DNA of 20,000 nucleotides. Origin: a virus. Below, one piece after another: positions 7,975 through 15,084 of the stretch. The notes under the pieces are model-generated. The model ran no database searches, was not told the origin of the DNA, and saw only the letters and a program-made list of their open reading frames with translations. The stretch's first letter is position 1. Every line of letters starts with the position of its first letter. A program made the translations under genes and the position numbers. The stretch lies in the IMG/VR virus record IMGVR_UViG_3300022200_002506, positions 1 through 20,000 of that record; one strand, given 5' to 3'.

Positions 7975-8280
7975 CTAAAATACTTTCCCGAGCCTGAGCG
8001 TGTCCTGCGCTTGGCTTTCGTATGTCCCGCTGCCGTTTGGGTGCGTGGCGTTCAGCCACAGCTTCAGGTTGAGCGGGTCTGCATCGCTGGTGGCCGACCA
8101 ATCAAGCGTGATAGGCAGGGTCGCGTTGTATGCCGCCGTGTCTGCTGCCATCGTGGTGCTGTCCCGAATCGAAGCGAGCGCGTTGATCGGCGTTTCGTAG
8201 CCTGGCTCATTCACGTTAATGACGAGCGCCTGCGCCGTGCCAAGCACCAGCAGGCAGACTGTCAGGATGGGTCTCAACAT
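7975..8280 (-). CDS. small exported protein, paralogue of the beta-helix protein's ends
   Basis: A 101-aa protein. Residues 1-18 (MLRPILTVCLLVLGTAQA) are a signal peptide ending AQA, nearly the same as in the next gene. The mature part of about 80 residues (NEPGYETPINALASI...LNATHPNGSGTYESQAQDTL) matches the C-terminal module of the 639-aa protein. The start at 8280 is preferred over an upstream start at 8310 because AAGGAA lies before it and it aligns with the paralogue's start. It follows the capsid gene after a UUCG hairpin. It is unrecognised by family; either the ancestral short form or a deletion derivative of the longer gene. Confidence 0.8.
   Translation of the reverse strand: MLRPILTVCLLVLGTAQALVINVNEPGYETPINALASIRDSTTMAADTAAYNATLPITLDWSATSDADPLNLKLWLNATHPNGSGTYESQAQDTLRLGKVF
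7998..8059 (-). repeat. duplicated C-terminal module, copy A (101-aa gene)
   Basis: Partner of 6069-6130: 51 of 62 aligned bases identical by hand count, encoding LNATHPNGSGTYESQAQDTL. The 5' ends of the two genes, coding for the signal peptides, are also alike (both start ATGTTGAGA and share GGCACGGCGCAGGC). Confidence 0.85.
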
Positions 8281-8318
8281 GGCGCAGGTTCCTTTTTTGG
8301 CGTGATACAAAGCAGCAA

Positions 8319-8336
8319 GGGGGGCCGAAGCCCCCC
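8319..8336 (-). terminator. UUCG-loop hairpin after the capsid gene (terminator or attenuator)
   Basis: On the minus strand GGGGGGC-TTCG-GCCCCCC forms a perfect 7-bp GC stem with the extra-stable C(UUCG)G tetraloop, 15 bases past the capsid stop. The run after it (TTGCTGCTTTG) is only partly T-rich, so it may terminate poorly, letting capsid transcripts dominate while some read-through reaches the downstream genes, or protect the mRNA 3' end. Confidence 0.6.
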
Positions 8337-8351
8337 GCTTAATCAGGCAGA

Positions 8352-9212
8352 TCAGGGATTGTTGAAGTTCACGATACCCGTGTCGATCATCTTGGTTGCA
8401 CCGTAGTGCAGCGCGTATCCGATGCCGTCACCGATATGCGTCGGAACCGGCACGGGACCCTTGACCCGGATGCCGCCCTGAATGGCATAACCGACCGAGC
8501 GCGGATGCCAGATGGTTGCCGTCTCATCACCCGCGCCGCCGTCGCCGTCCCAATCATCAGACACATAGATCGGCATTCCGAGCAGGACACCTTCAGCGCC
8601 GCTGGCCACAAAGCTCTGGTTGCCAAGCTCGGCTGCACTCGTGTACTTCGTGCCCCAGCTGGCAACGGAAAGCTCGAAGGCTTCCGGGCTCATGCCGAAG
8701 GCGCACTGCTTGATGTCCACACCGGCGATCTTCAGCTTGCGGTAGGCGATCAGGACATCCGTCCAGAGCACCGTGTTGTCGGTGGCGAGCGTCACATCAT
8801 TGGTCGTGGCACTCTGCACGATGCCGGCAAGGTAGGTCTCGAAAGCCTTCAGCAGGACATAGCTTGAATCCATCGCGTAGGTGTTCAGCAGATCAAGGTT
8901 CGTCTGCAGCTGGGCGATGTCCTCAAAGAGGAACGCCTCGGCGGCAGTCTGGTTGACCGTGATCGTGCCCACGCTCTCGGCAGAGCTGTAGCCCGTGTAT
9001 TCGAGAGCGGTCTCGGTGCTCTTCGAGTCAGCCGTACGTGCGCCGATCAGCGGTACGCTGACAGCCTTTGCGCCGGGTGCGAGCAGCGAGCTGTAATCCG
9101 AGCAGTAGTTCGAGAGAGTCTTGGCACTCTGGAAGTAGCCCTCCATCGCCGGGGCGAATACGGTCGGCAGCCAGTTGGCCAGCTGAGTCGTTCCGTGGTA
9201 AATATCAGCCAT
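8352..9212 (-). CDS. major capsid protein
   Basis: A 286-aa protein starting MADIYHGTTQLANWLPTVFA; AAAGGA lies eight bases before the ATG. The N-terminal pattern (NWLPTVFAPAMEGYFQSAKT), the SVPLIGARTADS strand, a central helix with VLLKAFETYLAGI, and a C-terminal part with ECRHIGDGIGYA-like segments (THIGDGIGYALHYGATKMID) fit an HK97-fold coat protein. It sits directly after the scaffold gene, as expected, and is followed by a strong hairpin, as often seen behind highly expressed capsid genes. The length is normal for the fold, and no N-terminal delta domain is evident because scaffold is a separate gene. Confidence 0.85.
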   Translation of the reverse strand: MADIYHGTTQLANWLPTVFAPAMEGYFQSAKTLSNYCSDYSSLLAPGAKAVSVPLIGARTADSKSTETALEYTGYSSAESVGTITVNQTAAEAFLFEDIAQLQTNLDLLNTYAMDSSYVLLKAFETYLAGIVQSATTNDVTLATDNTVLWTDVLIAYRKLKIAGVDIKQCAFGMSPEAFELSVASWGTKYTSAAELGNQSFVASGAEGVLLGMPIYVSDDWDGDGGAGDETATIWHPRSVGYAIQGGIRVKGPVPVPTHIGDGIGYALHYGATKMIDTGIVNFNNP

Positions 9213-9227
9213 TGTTCAGTCCTTTCT

Positions 9228-9749
9228 TTAGCGTCCGCGAAGGATCGCCTCGTTTTCTTTGAGGAACTTCAGGCCGTGCTTCGCCACGCCTTCCCTGATC
9301 TGGTCAGGTGTGAGCGATGTCGAGCCGCCCGAAGAGCCTGGCTTCGCGGCGACCACCGCCGGAGCCTTTTGTTCCGAGAGCCTTGCAACCAGCTGCTCCA
9401 GCTTGGCAAGGCTCAATCCATCAGCCAGACCTTTGTCGTCATCCGTCAGCTTCGAGATTAACGCCTCGCGGCGATCGGTCTGGTACTGATCCCATTGGCT
9501 GGCCTTTTCCTTGGCGGCTGAAAGTTCGGTCTTGTACTTTTCGAGCACCGTCTCGAACTCTCCACGCTTGGCAGCTTCGGCCTCTTCCCGCGCCTGCTTT
9601 TCAGCCAGCAGGCTCTGAAGCTCGGCCTCGGCAGCTTTGCGCCTTTCGTTCACCTCGTCAAAGCGTCCCTTTGGGATCATGACGCTCTCAGCAGCAGCGT
9701 CAGGCTGGGTCGTCGCAGGTGCGCCCTGCGGGGCGGTGGTCTCGTCCAT
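9228..9749 (-). CDS. scaffolding protein
   Basis: A 173-aa protein from the ATG at 9749 (GAAGG seven bases upstream; a TTG two codons earlier is less likely). It is highly charged and helical: residues about 27-95 (RFDEVNERRKAAEAELQSLL, EKYKTELSAAKEKASQ) form a long coiled coil, followed by a Ser/Gly-rich linker and a short C-terminal helix (IREGVAKHGLKFLKENE). This design, and a location directly before the capsid gene, are those of internal scaffolding proteins, which guide procapsid assembly and then leave. No serine protease motif is visible, so it is not an obvious protease-scaffold fusion. Confidence 0.85.
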   Translation of the reverse strand: MDETTAPQGAPATTQPDAAAESVMIPKGRFDEVNERRKAAEAELQSLLAEKQAREEAEAAKRGEFETVLEKYKTELSAAKEKASQWDQYQTDRREALISKLTDDDKGLADGLSLAKLEQLVARLSEQKAPAVVAAKPGSSGGSTSLTPDQIREGVAKHGLKFLKENEAILRGR

Positions 9750-9769
9750 TCTCAACCTTCGGAGTTAGG

Positions 9770-10228
9770 TTATTTTCCAATCCGCACAGTTTTCTCGAAC
9801 CGTGCTTCCTTTAGTGCCTTCTCAATGCCCTCATGAAAGCGATTCTTGACCTTTTCCGCAACAGGTGCGGCGAGCGGGTTTTCCCTCGTGCTGATCGCCC
9901 TTCCCATTGCCGCGTTCTCTTCGACCTTCCAGCCGAATGCAGGCCAGCCGATCGTCACGCCGTGGTTTGAGTATGCGATCTGCTGTAAGTCGTTCATCAT
10001 GTCGCCAGTCAGGCGCAGGTTCGGCTTGGCGCTGTAATCGGCTTGGCGCGGGATTCTCGGCTCGCCTGTCGTCTTGTTCTCTCGGTAGGCACGTGAGTAT
10101 TCCTTGAACCTGCCACCCACACCCTCGCCTGAACTCGTCAGCTGGCGAATCTCGCGGATCACGAACGAACCCAGCTCGCGCCACCATGCAGCGCCCAGCG
10201 TGACCGTATCCTCCAACCGCTTAGCCAT
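9770..10228 (-). CDS. virion morphogenesis protein, Mu gpG-like (inferred)
   Basis: A 152-aa protein. The ATG at 10228 overlaps the stop of the MuF-like gene by eight bases; a TTG just before it is less likely. Residues about 70-115 contain NLRLTGDMMNDL, VTIGWPAFGW and AAMGRAIS, a pattern like gpG-family virion morphogenesis proteins (an 'L.TG.L/M' turn, a beta strand with 'IG', then 'GR'). Mu encodes gpG in the same slot between MuF and the scaffold gene. These proteins are thought to act in head or tail completion. The assignment combines a weak motif with synteny. Confidence 0.6.
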   Translation of the reverse strand: MAKRLEDTVTLGAAWWRELGSFVIREIRQLTSSGEGVGGRFKEYSRAYRENKTTGEPRIPRQADYSAKPNLRLTGDMMNDLQQIAYSNHGVTIGWPAFGWKVEENAAMGRAISTRENPLAAPVAEKVKNRFHEGIEKALKEARFEKTVRIGK

Positions 10229-10946
10229 CAATCAAAGCCCTCGCGCCTTCTGGGTCAACCTCGGTCGCCTCGCTTTTCCTGATCCACTGGTGTCGGCAGT
10301 TGTAGCCGCCACCGTCGATGAACGCATTTCCGAACCTGTCCTCAATCTCGTCCCTCGTCAACTCGCCCGCTGCCATCATCTCAAGGCACTCGTCACGCGT
10401 CCGGTCATCAGCTGGGCCGCTGTACACATAGAGCGTTTCGGGCGGCTCGTTCTCAGCTAAGACAGCTCGAACACTCCGGCTGTATGTGTTCAGCGTGGTA
10501 TTGACAAGCGCCTCGACACGATCAGGGCGAAGCACGCCTTGCACGGCTTCGCGGATCAGGTTCGCCGGCCGGCCGGCGAGTACATTGCGCGTCAGCTCGG
10601 CCATCACGTCCGCAAAGTATTTGTCGCTGGCGGCCAGAAACGACCGCTGCGAAGTGACCACCAGCCCCTGCAGGCTGCCAGTCGATACCGCGCCAGCCGC
10701 CGACAGGTTGCCGAGCACGTCGCGACCGAAGGAACCGAGCACGCCATCGACAGCACCAGCCCAGCCGCTCTCCAGCTTCAGGCGCTTAAGGACTGCCGGG
10801 TCTGCCAGCTGCTCAATGATTGCGGCCTTGCTCGCGCCCTGCTCCACCAACGCCGTGACCAGCCTCACCAGCTTGAGCGCAGCCTTCTCGCTCTCGCGTG
10901 AAAAGGACGCAGCCCTCGCGTCGATCATGTCGGTAAGCTTGCTCAC
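10221..10946 (-). CDS. MuF-like minor head protein
   Basis: A 241-aa protein with a GTG start overlapping the portal stop (GTGA). The N-terminal 100 residues are helical. The C-terminal part holds the MuF/SPP1 gp7 core: VNTTLNTYSRSVRAV, then YVYSGPADDRTRDECLEMMA, RFGNAFIDGGGYNCRHQW; the Cys in DECL and in NCRH are the usual conserved pair. MuF proteins are minor head components next to the portal and may be ejected with DNA. Location immediately downstream of the portal gene is typical. No toxin domain follows the core, unlike some MuF fusions. Confidence 0.88.
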   Translation of the reverse strand: MSKLTDMIDARAASFSRESEKAALKLVRLVTALVEQGASKAAIIEQLADPAVLKRLKLESGWAGAVDGVLGSFGRDVLGNLSAAGAVSTGSLQGLVVTSQRSFLAASDKYFADVMAELTRNVLAGRPANLIREAVQGVLRPDRVEALVNTTLNTYSRSVRAVLAENEPPETLYVYSGPADDRTRDECLEMMAAGELTRDEIEDRFGNAFIDGGGYNCRHQWIRKSEATEVDPEGARALIDG

Positions 10947-12274
10947 TCAGCCCCGCCGAGCAGGTCGGCAAGACTCAGCTCGCCGCGCTGCTGGATGGTC
11001 GGCTCTTCCGCACGCTCGCGGGCAATCGTCTCCAGCCTGTCGCGCAGCATATCGTCCGAGGCATCGGGGTCAATCTCGCGCAGGTAGTCCAGCTTGGAGG
11101 CCAGCCCGTTGCCGTACTCCCACTCCCATCGCTCGCGTTTTTCCGTGTCGCTCATCGGGATATGCGGCTCGACAAAGTTCACGCCGTACTCTGGCGGAAC
11201 CGTCATGCCGACAGACTGGAGGATGATCGAGTCGATCTGGAAGCGCGTGCGCTCGAACATCCGCCAGCGCGCAAAGTCGCTCATGATCGCCTCGGTCAGT
11301 TCGACCTCCAGCAGGCGCTGATGCTCGCCGCTGGTGGCCCTGCCCTCACCAGCCCACTTCAGGCTCAGGTGATGCGCGAAGGCAACCGACTCCAGCTCTG
11401 CCCGCTGCGTTTCGATAAGCTGCCCCAAGTTCGCGCCAGCCGTCGCGAAGCTGAAGGTCTCGCCCGGCTCGAGTGACAGGATTTCCCACGGGTTCAAAAG
11501 CTGCGTGCCGTCGAGCCTTGCGTCTGTCCACGGCTGGCCAGCACCCTGAAGCATGAATGCCTGACGAAGATAGGTGCCGAGCACATTGAAAGCCGTCTGC
11601 GCGTCGAGCACATCCTGCGCCATCGGTCGCCACCAGCTGGAGCCTGCCGCGCCACGGTGGGCGAACACGACAGGAAGCACGCCATAGGGATTCACCAGGT
11701 CGGTGTTGTCTTCCGTCGGGGCCATGATCAGGCCGCTCGAGCTGACACGGAAATGAAGCTGATCCGTCCAGACCGCCCACTCCATATCTTCGCGCTTCGC
11801 CCCGGCATTGTGCAGCGGATAGACCACGCCGATAGGTTCAGGGTTCTGCGGAAGGAACAGAGGCTCGAACTCGATCAGCGGCTCGTGATACAGCTGGCCG
11901 TCTTCTGTCGTGCCGATCAGCAATGCCATTGAGCCGAGCAGGTAGGTCAACCGCTCAAAGTGCGTCATGACCTCATCGAGGTTGTCAAGCCGCTCAAGGT
12001 AGCGCTCGTCTGCTACGCGTTCCGGTGTGTCACGATACACCCCAGCCCGAGCGTCAATGATCTTGCCCGCCACGGCCTGCACACTAAAGGGAACCTGCCG
12101 GTCAATGCCGGGAGGAAAATAGCGCGCCACATCCTGATACAGGTCAACGCCCCGGTACTGATCGACAGCCCGCCAGCGCTGCGCCTGCTTGCGAGACTCG
12201 CTCCCTCCGCCAGTTCCCGCGTAATTCTTGAACGCGCCAGCAATCAGTTCAGGTGTGGGCAGCGCGACGATCAT
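10943..12274 (-). CDS. portal protein
   Basis: A 443-aa protein starting MIVALPTPELIAGAFKNYAG. GGAGG six bases before the ATG overlaps the terminase stop. It has the portal pattern: an N-terminal helical wing, an EPLIEFEPLFLPQNPEPIG strand region, NPYGVLPVVFAHRG, a stem region DAQTAFNVLGTYLRQAFML, and a C-terminal helical crown (RWMFERTRFQID). The dodecameric portal is the DNA entry and exit channel and docks the terminase. Length is normal. The position between large terminase and MuF is canonical. Confidence 0.9.
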   Translation of the reverse strand: MIVALPTPELIAGAFKNYAGTGGGSESRKQAQRWRAVDQYRGVDLYQDVARYFPPGIDRQVPFSVQAVAGKIIDARAGVYRDTPERVADERYLERLDNLDEVMTHFERLTYLLGSMALLIGTTEDGQLYHEPLIEFEPLFLPQNPEPIGVVYPLHNAGAKREDMEWAVWTDQLHFRVSSSGLIMAPTEDNTDLVNPYGVLPVVFAHRGAAGSSWWRPMAQDVLDAQTAFNVLGTYLRQAFMLQGAGQPWTDARLDGTQLLNPWEILSLEPGETFSFATAGANLGQLIETQRAELESVAFAHHLSLKWAGEGRATSGEHQRLLEVELTEAIMSDFARWRMFERTRFQIDSIILQSVGMTVPPEYGVNFVEPHIPMSDTEKRERWEWEYGNGLASKLDYLREIDPDASDDMLRDRLETIARERAEEPTIQQRGELSLADLLGGAE

Positions 12275-12276
12275 GA

Positions 12277-13500
12277 TTAGCCTCCAAAGCGAGAATGACG
12301 GACAACCTGCCGTCTGTGGATCGGATACATATACTCAATGGCGTAACTCGCAGCGTCCAGCGCGTGCGGGTCACGGTTCGCCTTGTCTATCCGGCCATCG
12401 ACCGTGCGCTTCGTGCGCTCGCAGTCATCAATCAGATGCTTGCACTTCGGGTCAATCGTCATGTGGACATTGCCGTCAGCGTCTTGCAGCATCCGGTTCC
12501 AGCTGTTCAGGCGGTCAACCTGTTCCGGAGCCGCCTTCCGGCCATCGACCTTGAATCCGTGATCCGTCAGGATCTGGTAGTCTGACTTCGGGCCGCGCAC
12601 ACTGCGGCTCGCGCCGCTGGGATCGGGAAAGATTCTCGTGACATGTGGATACTTTTCCCGCAGCATCCGCGCCATCATGGCCGTGTGGGCGTTCGTCGGG
12701 ATCACAAGCTCATCATAGTAATGCACACGGTCAGCCGCAAGCTCTCCACCGATCACAGCGACCATCGGCTCGACGTTGAAATCAAGCCCAATCCAAGACT
12801 GCGGGCCGGCCGGCACTGTTTCAGTTTTCAGCACATGACGCGCCCTGTCGAAGTTCCAAGCCGCCCGGTTCCCGCCAGTCTCGAAGCTCGCCTCGTATTC
12901 CTGTGCGTACAGGATCGGATCCATGTCCCTCCGGGCCGCATCGACCTCGGCAGGATCCACGAAAGGCGAGTCTTTTGTTTTATAGATCCAGCTCGCCCAG
13001 TCGCCCTCGTCAGGGTCTTGGCCGAGCCTGAAAAAGTCGTACATCCGATCATATCCGCGCGGGCTGCTGGTGAACAGCGCAGGGCCCTTCGATTGCGTCA
13101 GCATCGGGCGAATCACCAGCTGCCACATTTCCTGCTTGCGCCACAGCGCGAACTCATCCAACCAGACACGCGAAAGCCCGACACCCGGCAAGCCATCCGG
13201 ATTGTCCGCGCCGTGGAGCTGGATCGCGCCACCGTTTGAGAACGTCGCCTTCAGCTCGCTCACTGACAGCTGGATGTCAGGCATCTGGCGTGAAAGCCAG
13301 ACCAACAGCGGCCAAACATTGCGCTTGGCCTGCACGCGGAAAGGGCTGACGTGCCAGCGCAGCTCGCCCGGCTGGATCGGCTCAGAGCACAGCCAGGCAA
13401 AGCCTGCATGAGTCTTGCCCCACCGCCTGCCAGTGACCAGCGCCTTGAACCGCGCAGGGTTACTCAGCAGCGTCCGGATCTGTGGTGTTGACGAAATCAA
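12277..13500 (-). CDS. terL: terminase large subunit
   Basis: A 407-aa DNA-packaging motor. The ATPase has Walker A TGRRWGKT (residues 23-30), Walker B VWLDEF (112-117) with the catalytic Glu, and the coupling motif TSSP (144-147). The RNase H-like nuclease has Asp in GLDFN (238-242), Asp293 in FPDPSG, and DPHALDAASY from residue 377. The start is a TTG at 13500: no ATG or GTG lies between the upstream in-frame TGA and Walker A, and AAGG precedes the TTG. The gene overlaps the small terminase candidate by 41 bases, suggesting translational coupling. Confidence 0.95.
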   Translation of the reverse strand: MISSTPQIRTLLSNPARFKALVTGRRWGKTHAGFAWLCSEPIQPGELRWHVSPFRVQAKRNVWPLLVWLSRQMPDIQLSVSELKATFSNGGAIQLHGADNPDGLPGVGLSRVWLDEFALWRKQEMWQLVIRPMLTQSKGPALFTSSPRGYDRMYDFFRLGQDPDEGDWASWIYKTKDSPFVDPAEVDAARRDMDPILYAQEYEASFETGGNRAAWNFDRARHVLKTETVPAGPQSWIGLDFNVEPMVAVIGGELAADRVHYYDELVIPTNAHTAMMARMLREKYPHVTRIFPDPSGASRSVRGPKSDYQILTDHGFKVDGRKAAPEQVDRLNSWNRMLQDADGNVHMTIDPKCKHLIDDCERTKRTVDGRIDKANRDPHALDAASYAIEYMYPIHRRQVVRHSRFGG

Positions 13501-13786
13501 AGACCTTAATCGGCTCCGATATTGTGTGCTCGATAGTCTGCGCGTTCGGCACCTTGCCTTCAGTCCGCTCTGCGATAAACTGCACGGCCCAGCTGTTGCC
13601 CTTCAGCGCGTACTGGTAGACGGAGCGCATCACAGCGTCAAGCTTGGTCATGGTCACGCCGCCAGCCTTGACCTCTTCAAGCCCGATCTTTTCGAGAATG
13701 TGCTCGATCCGGTAGCGCTTGCGCTTGCGCCCCGGCGAGCCGCTGTTTCCAACAGCGAAGGTTCCGTCTGGGTTCCGCTCAGGCAT
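13460..13786 (-). CDS. small terminase candidate (DUF5681-like)
   Basis: A 108-aa protein with N-terminal NPDGTFAVGNSGSPGRKRKR, the 'G.F..GNSG.PGR' signature of DUF5681-type phage proteins, often encoded beside the large terminase. The rest is helical (RIEHILEKIGLEE, AVMRSVYQYALKGNS) with an acidic end (TTDPDAAE). It overlaps the methyltransferase stop by eight bases and the large terminase start by 41. Small terminases bind packaging sites and regulate the motor; size and place fit. The basic GRKRKRY stretch could contact DNA. Function is inferred from synteny. Confidence 0.7.
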   Translation of the reverse strand: MPERNPDGTFAVGNSGSPGRKRKRYRIEHILEKIGLEEVKAGGVTMTKLDAVMRSVYQYALKGNSWAVQFIAERTEGKVPNAQTIEHTISEPIKVFDFVNTTDPDAAE

Positions 13787-15005
13787 GGACGGCCTTCTTT
13801 CCAGTGAGATTCTCCCATCGCTTGACGATCACGTCGCAGTACTGCGGGCTGATCTCCATGCCGTAGCACTTGCGGCCCAGTTGCTCGGCGGCGATCAGCG
13901 TGGTACCTGAGCCGAGGAATGGGTCGTAAACTTTGTCGCCTTTTGATCCAAAGTCGCACATAGCCCGTGCCGCCAAATCTACTGGGAAGGTGGCTTTGTG
14001 CTCCTCTTGTTGCTTTGGCCGAGGGATTTCCCACTTTGCCCATCGCGGTTCATTCTCACCTTGAGTCGTCGTATACTTTGCCCCTTTGGACAGCACAAAC
14101 ACGAGTTCCCAATTTCGTGAAAGAATGCCTTTCGATGCAGAGGGGAATCCGGCTCCTTTGTCCCAGCAAATTGTTTCTTTTACGGAAAGCCCGTGAGTTC
14201 CTGCGAACATCGTTCTTCCATACCCTGACCGGCAGTTAGCCGTATACATAACATTCCACACAACAGGAGAATAATCAGATTCCAAGTAAGACGATGTGAG
14301 AGCAAGCACGTTGTTGCAAAACTCTACCCATTCATCCTCTGACCTGTCGTCGCACTGGTGGTTGTAGAACTTTTTTGTTTTGCCGTTGTAGTCTGTTTTG
14401 TATCCTCCGTCCTTGCTGTTATACGGCGGCGACGTGAAGCACAGGTCTGCCTTCGCCCCGTCCATCAGCCGCTCAACATCCTCTGCCTTCGTCGAGTCGC
14501 CGCAAAGCAGCCGATGCTCGCCAAGCAGCCACAGGTCGCCCGGCTTTGTGATCGGCTCAGCAGGCGGCTCCGGCACCTCGTCCTCTGTGATGTCACGATC
14601 GCTGTTCCCGGCAAGCCCTTCAATCTCGCCAACATCAAAGCCAGTCAAGTCAAGGTCGAAGCCATCGTCCGCCAGGTCGCCAAGCTCAAGATTGAGCAGC
14701 TCGTCATCCCATCCGGCATTGAGCGCCAGCTTGTTGTCCGCAATCACATAAGCCCTCGCCTGTGTGTCGGTCAGGTGCGATAGGTACACAGCCGGCACGG
14801 TGTCGAGGCCGAGCTTCCGCGCAGCCATCACGCGCCCATGACCCGCAATGATCGTATTGTCATCCTTCAGCAAGACAGGATTGACAAAGCCGAATTCACG
14901 GATGCTTGCCGCTATCTGGGCAACCTGCTCGTCCGTGTGTGTGCGTGCGTTCTTCGCGTACGGTATCAGGTCTTTAGTCGAAACTTGGCTGATCTCGTCA
15001 ATCAT
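13779..15005 (-). CDS. ParB-like domain / DNA methyltransferase fusion
   Basis: A 408-aa protein. Residues about 1-130 are a ParB/sulfiredoxin-like domain (LIPYAKNARTHTDEQ, GFVNPVLLKDD, IIAGHGRVMAARKLG), then an acidic Pro-rich linker. The methyltransferase has LLGEHRLLCGDS, catalytic motif IV TSPPY (191-195), and AdoMet motif I DPFLGSGTT near 361-369, followed by LGRKCYGMEISPQYCDV. The order IV before I marks a beta-class N6-adenine or N4-cytosine enzyme. No restriction endonuclease lies nearby, so it is an orphan that probably modifies phage DNA against host restriction or marks it for packaging. It heads the packaging genes behind its own promoter candidate. Confidence 0.92.
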   Translation of the reverse strand: MIDEISQVSTKDLIPYAKNARTHTDEQVAQIAASIREFGFVNPVLLKDDNTIIAGHGRVMAARKLGLDTVPAVYLSHLTDTQARAYVIADNKLALNAGWDDELLNLELGDLADDGFDLDLTGFDVGEIEGLAGNSDRDITEDEVPEPPAEPITKPGDLWLLGEHRLLCGDSTKAEDVERLMDGAKADLCFTSPPYNSKDGGYKTDYNGKTKKFYNHQCDDRSEDEWVEFCNNVLALTSSYLESDYSPVVWNVMYTANCRSGYGRTMFAGTHGLSVKETICWDKGAGFPSASKGILSRNWELVFVLSKGAKYTTTQGENEPRWAKWEIPRPKQQEEHKATFPVDLAARAMCDFGSKGDKVYDPFLGSGTTLIAAEQLGRKCYGMEISPQYCDVIVKRWENLTGKKAVHA

Positions 15006-15034
15006 GGTTTTTCCCGTCTATAATCGGTGCCTGC

Positions 15035-15063
15035 ACTATGTCTTTCCACGCCCTGAAAGTCAA
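15035..15063 (-). promoter_or_regulatory. sigma70-like promoter candidate upstream of the methyltransferase
   Basis: On the minus strand TTGACT (15058-15063) and CATAGT (15035-15040) are 17 bases apart: 5/6 and 4/6 matches to the sigma70 consensus at ideal spacing. It lies in the 79-base gap between ssb and the methyltransferase, just past a UUCG hairpin. It would start transcription of the modification, packaging and head genes. Not proven; host promoter preference is unknown. Confidence 0.45.
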
Positions 15064-15065
15064 TA

Positions 15066-15079
15066 GGGGCCGAAGCCCC
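15066..15079 (-). terminator. UUCG-loop hairpin after ssb (weak terminator candidate)
   Basis: Minus-strand GGGGC-TTCG-GCCCC lies six bases past the ssb stop, a 5-bp GC stem with the C(UUCG)G tetraloop. It is a shorter copy of the hairpin behind the capsid gene. CCCCTATTGAC follows, so there is no U-tract and intrinsic termination would be weak. Confidence 0.45.
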
Positions 15080-15084
15080 CAATG

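Noticed and set aside
10486-11226. Plus-strand open frame (246 aa)
   Set aside because: Antisense to the MuF-like and portal genes; Arg/Ser/Ala-rich low-complexity product without recognisable motifs.
12643-13239. Plus-strand open frame (198 aa)
   Set aside because: Antisense to the large terminase, which has all its catalytic motifs in the opposite strand.
15019-15024. TATAAT on the plus strand
   Set aside because: No -35 box lies upstream at acceptable spacing and there is no plus-strand gene to serve.
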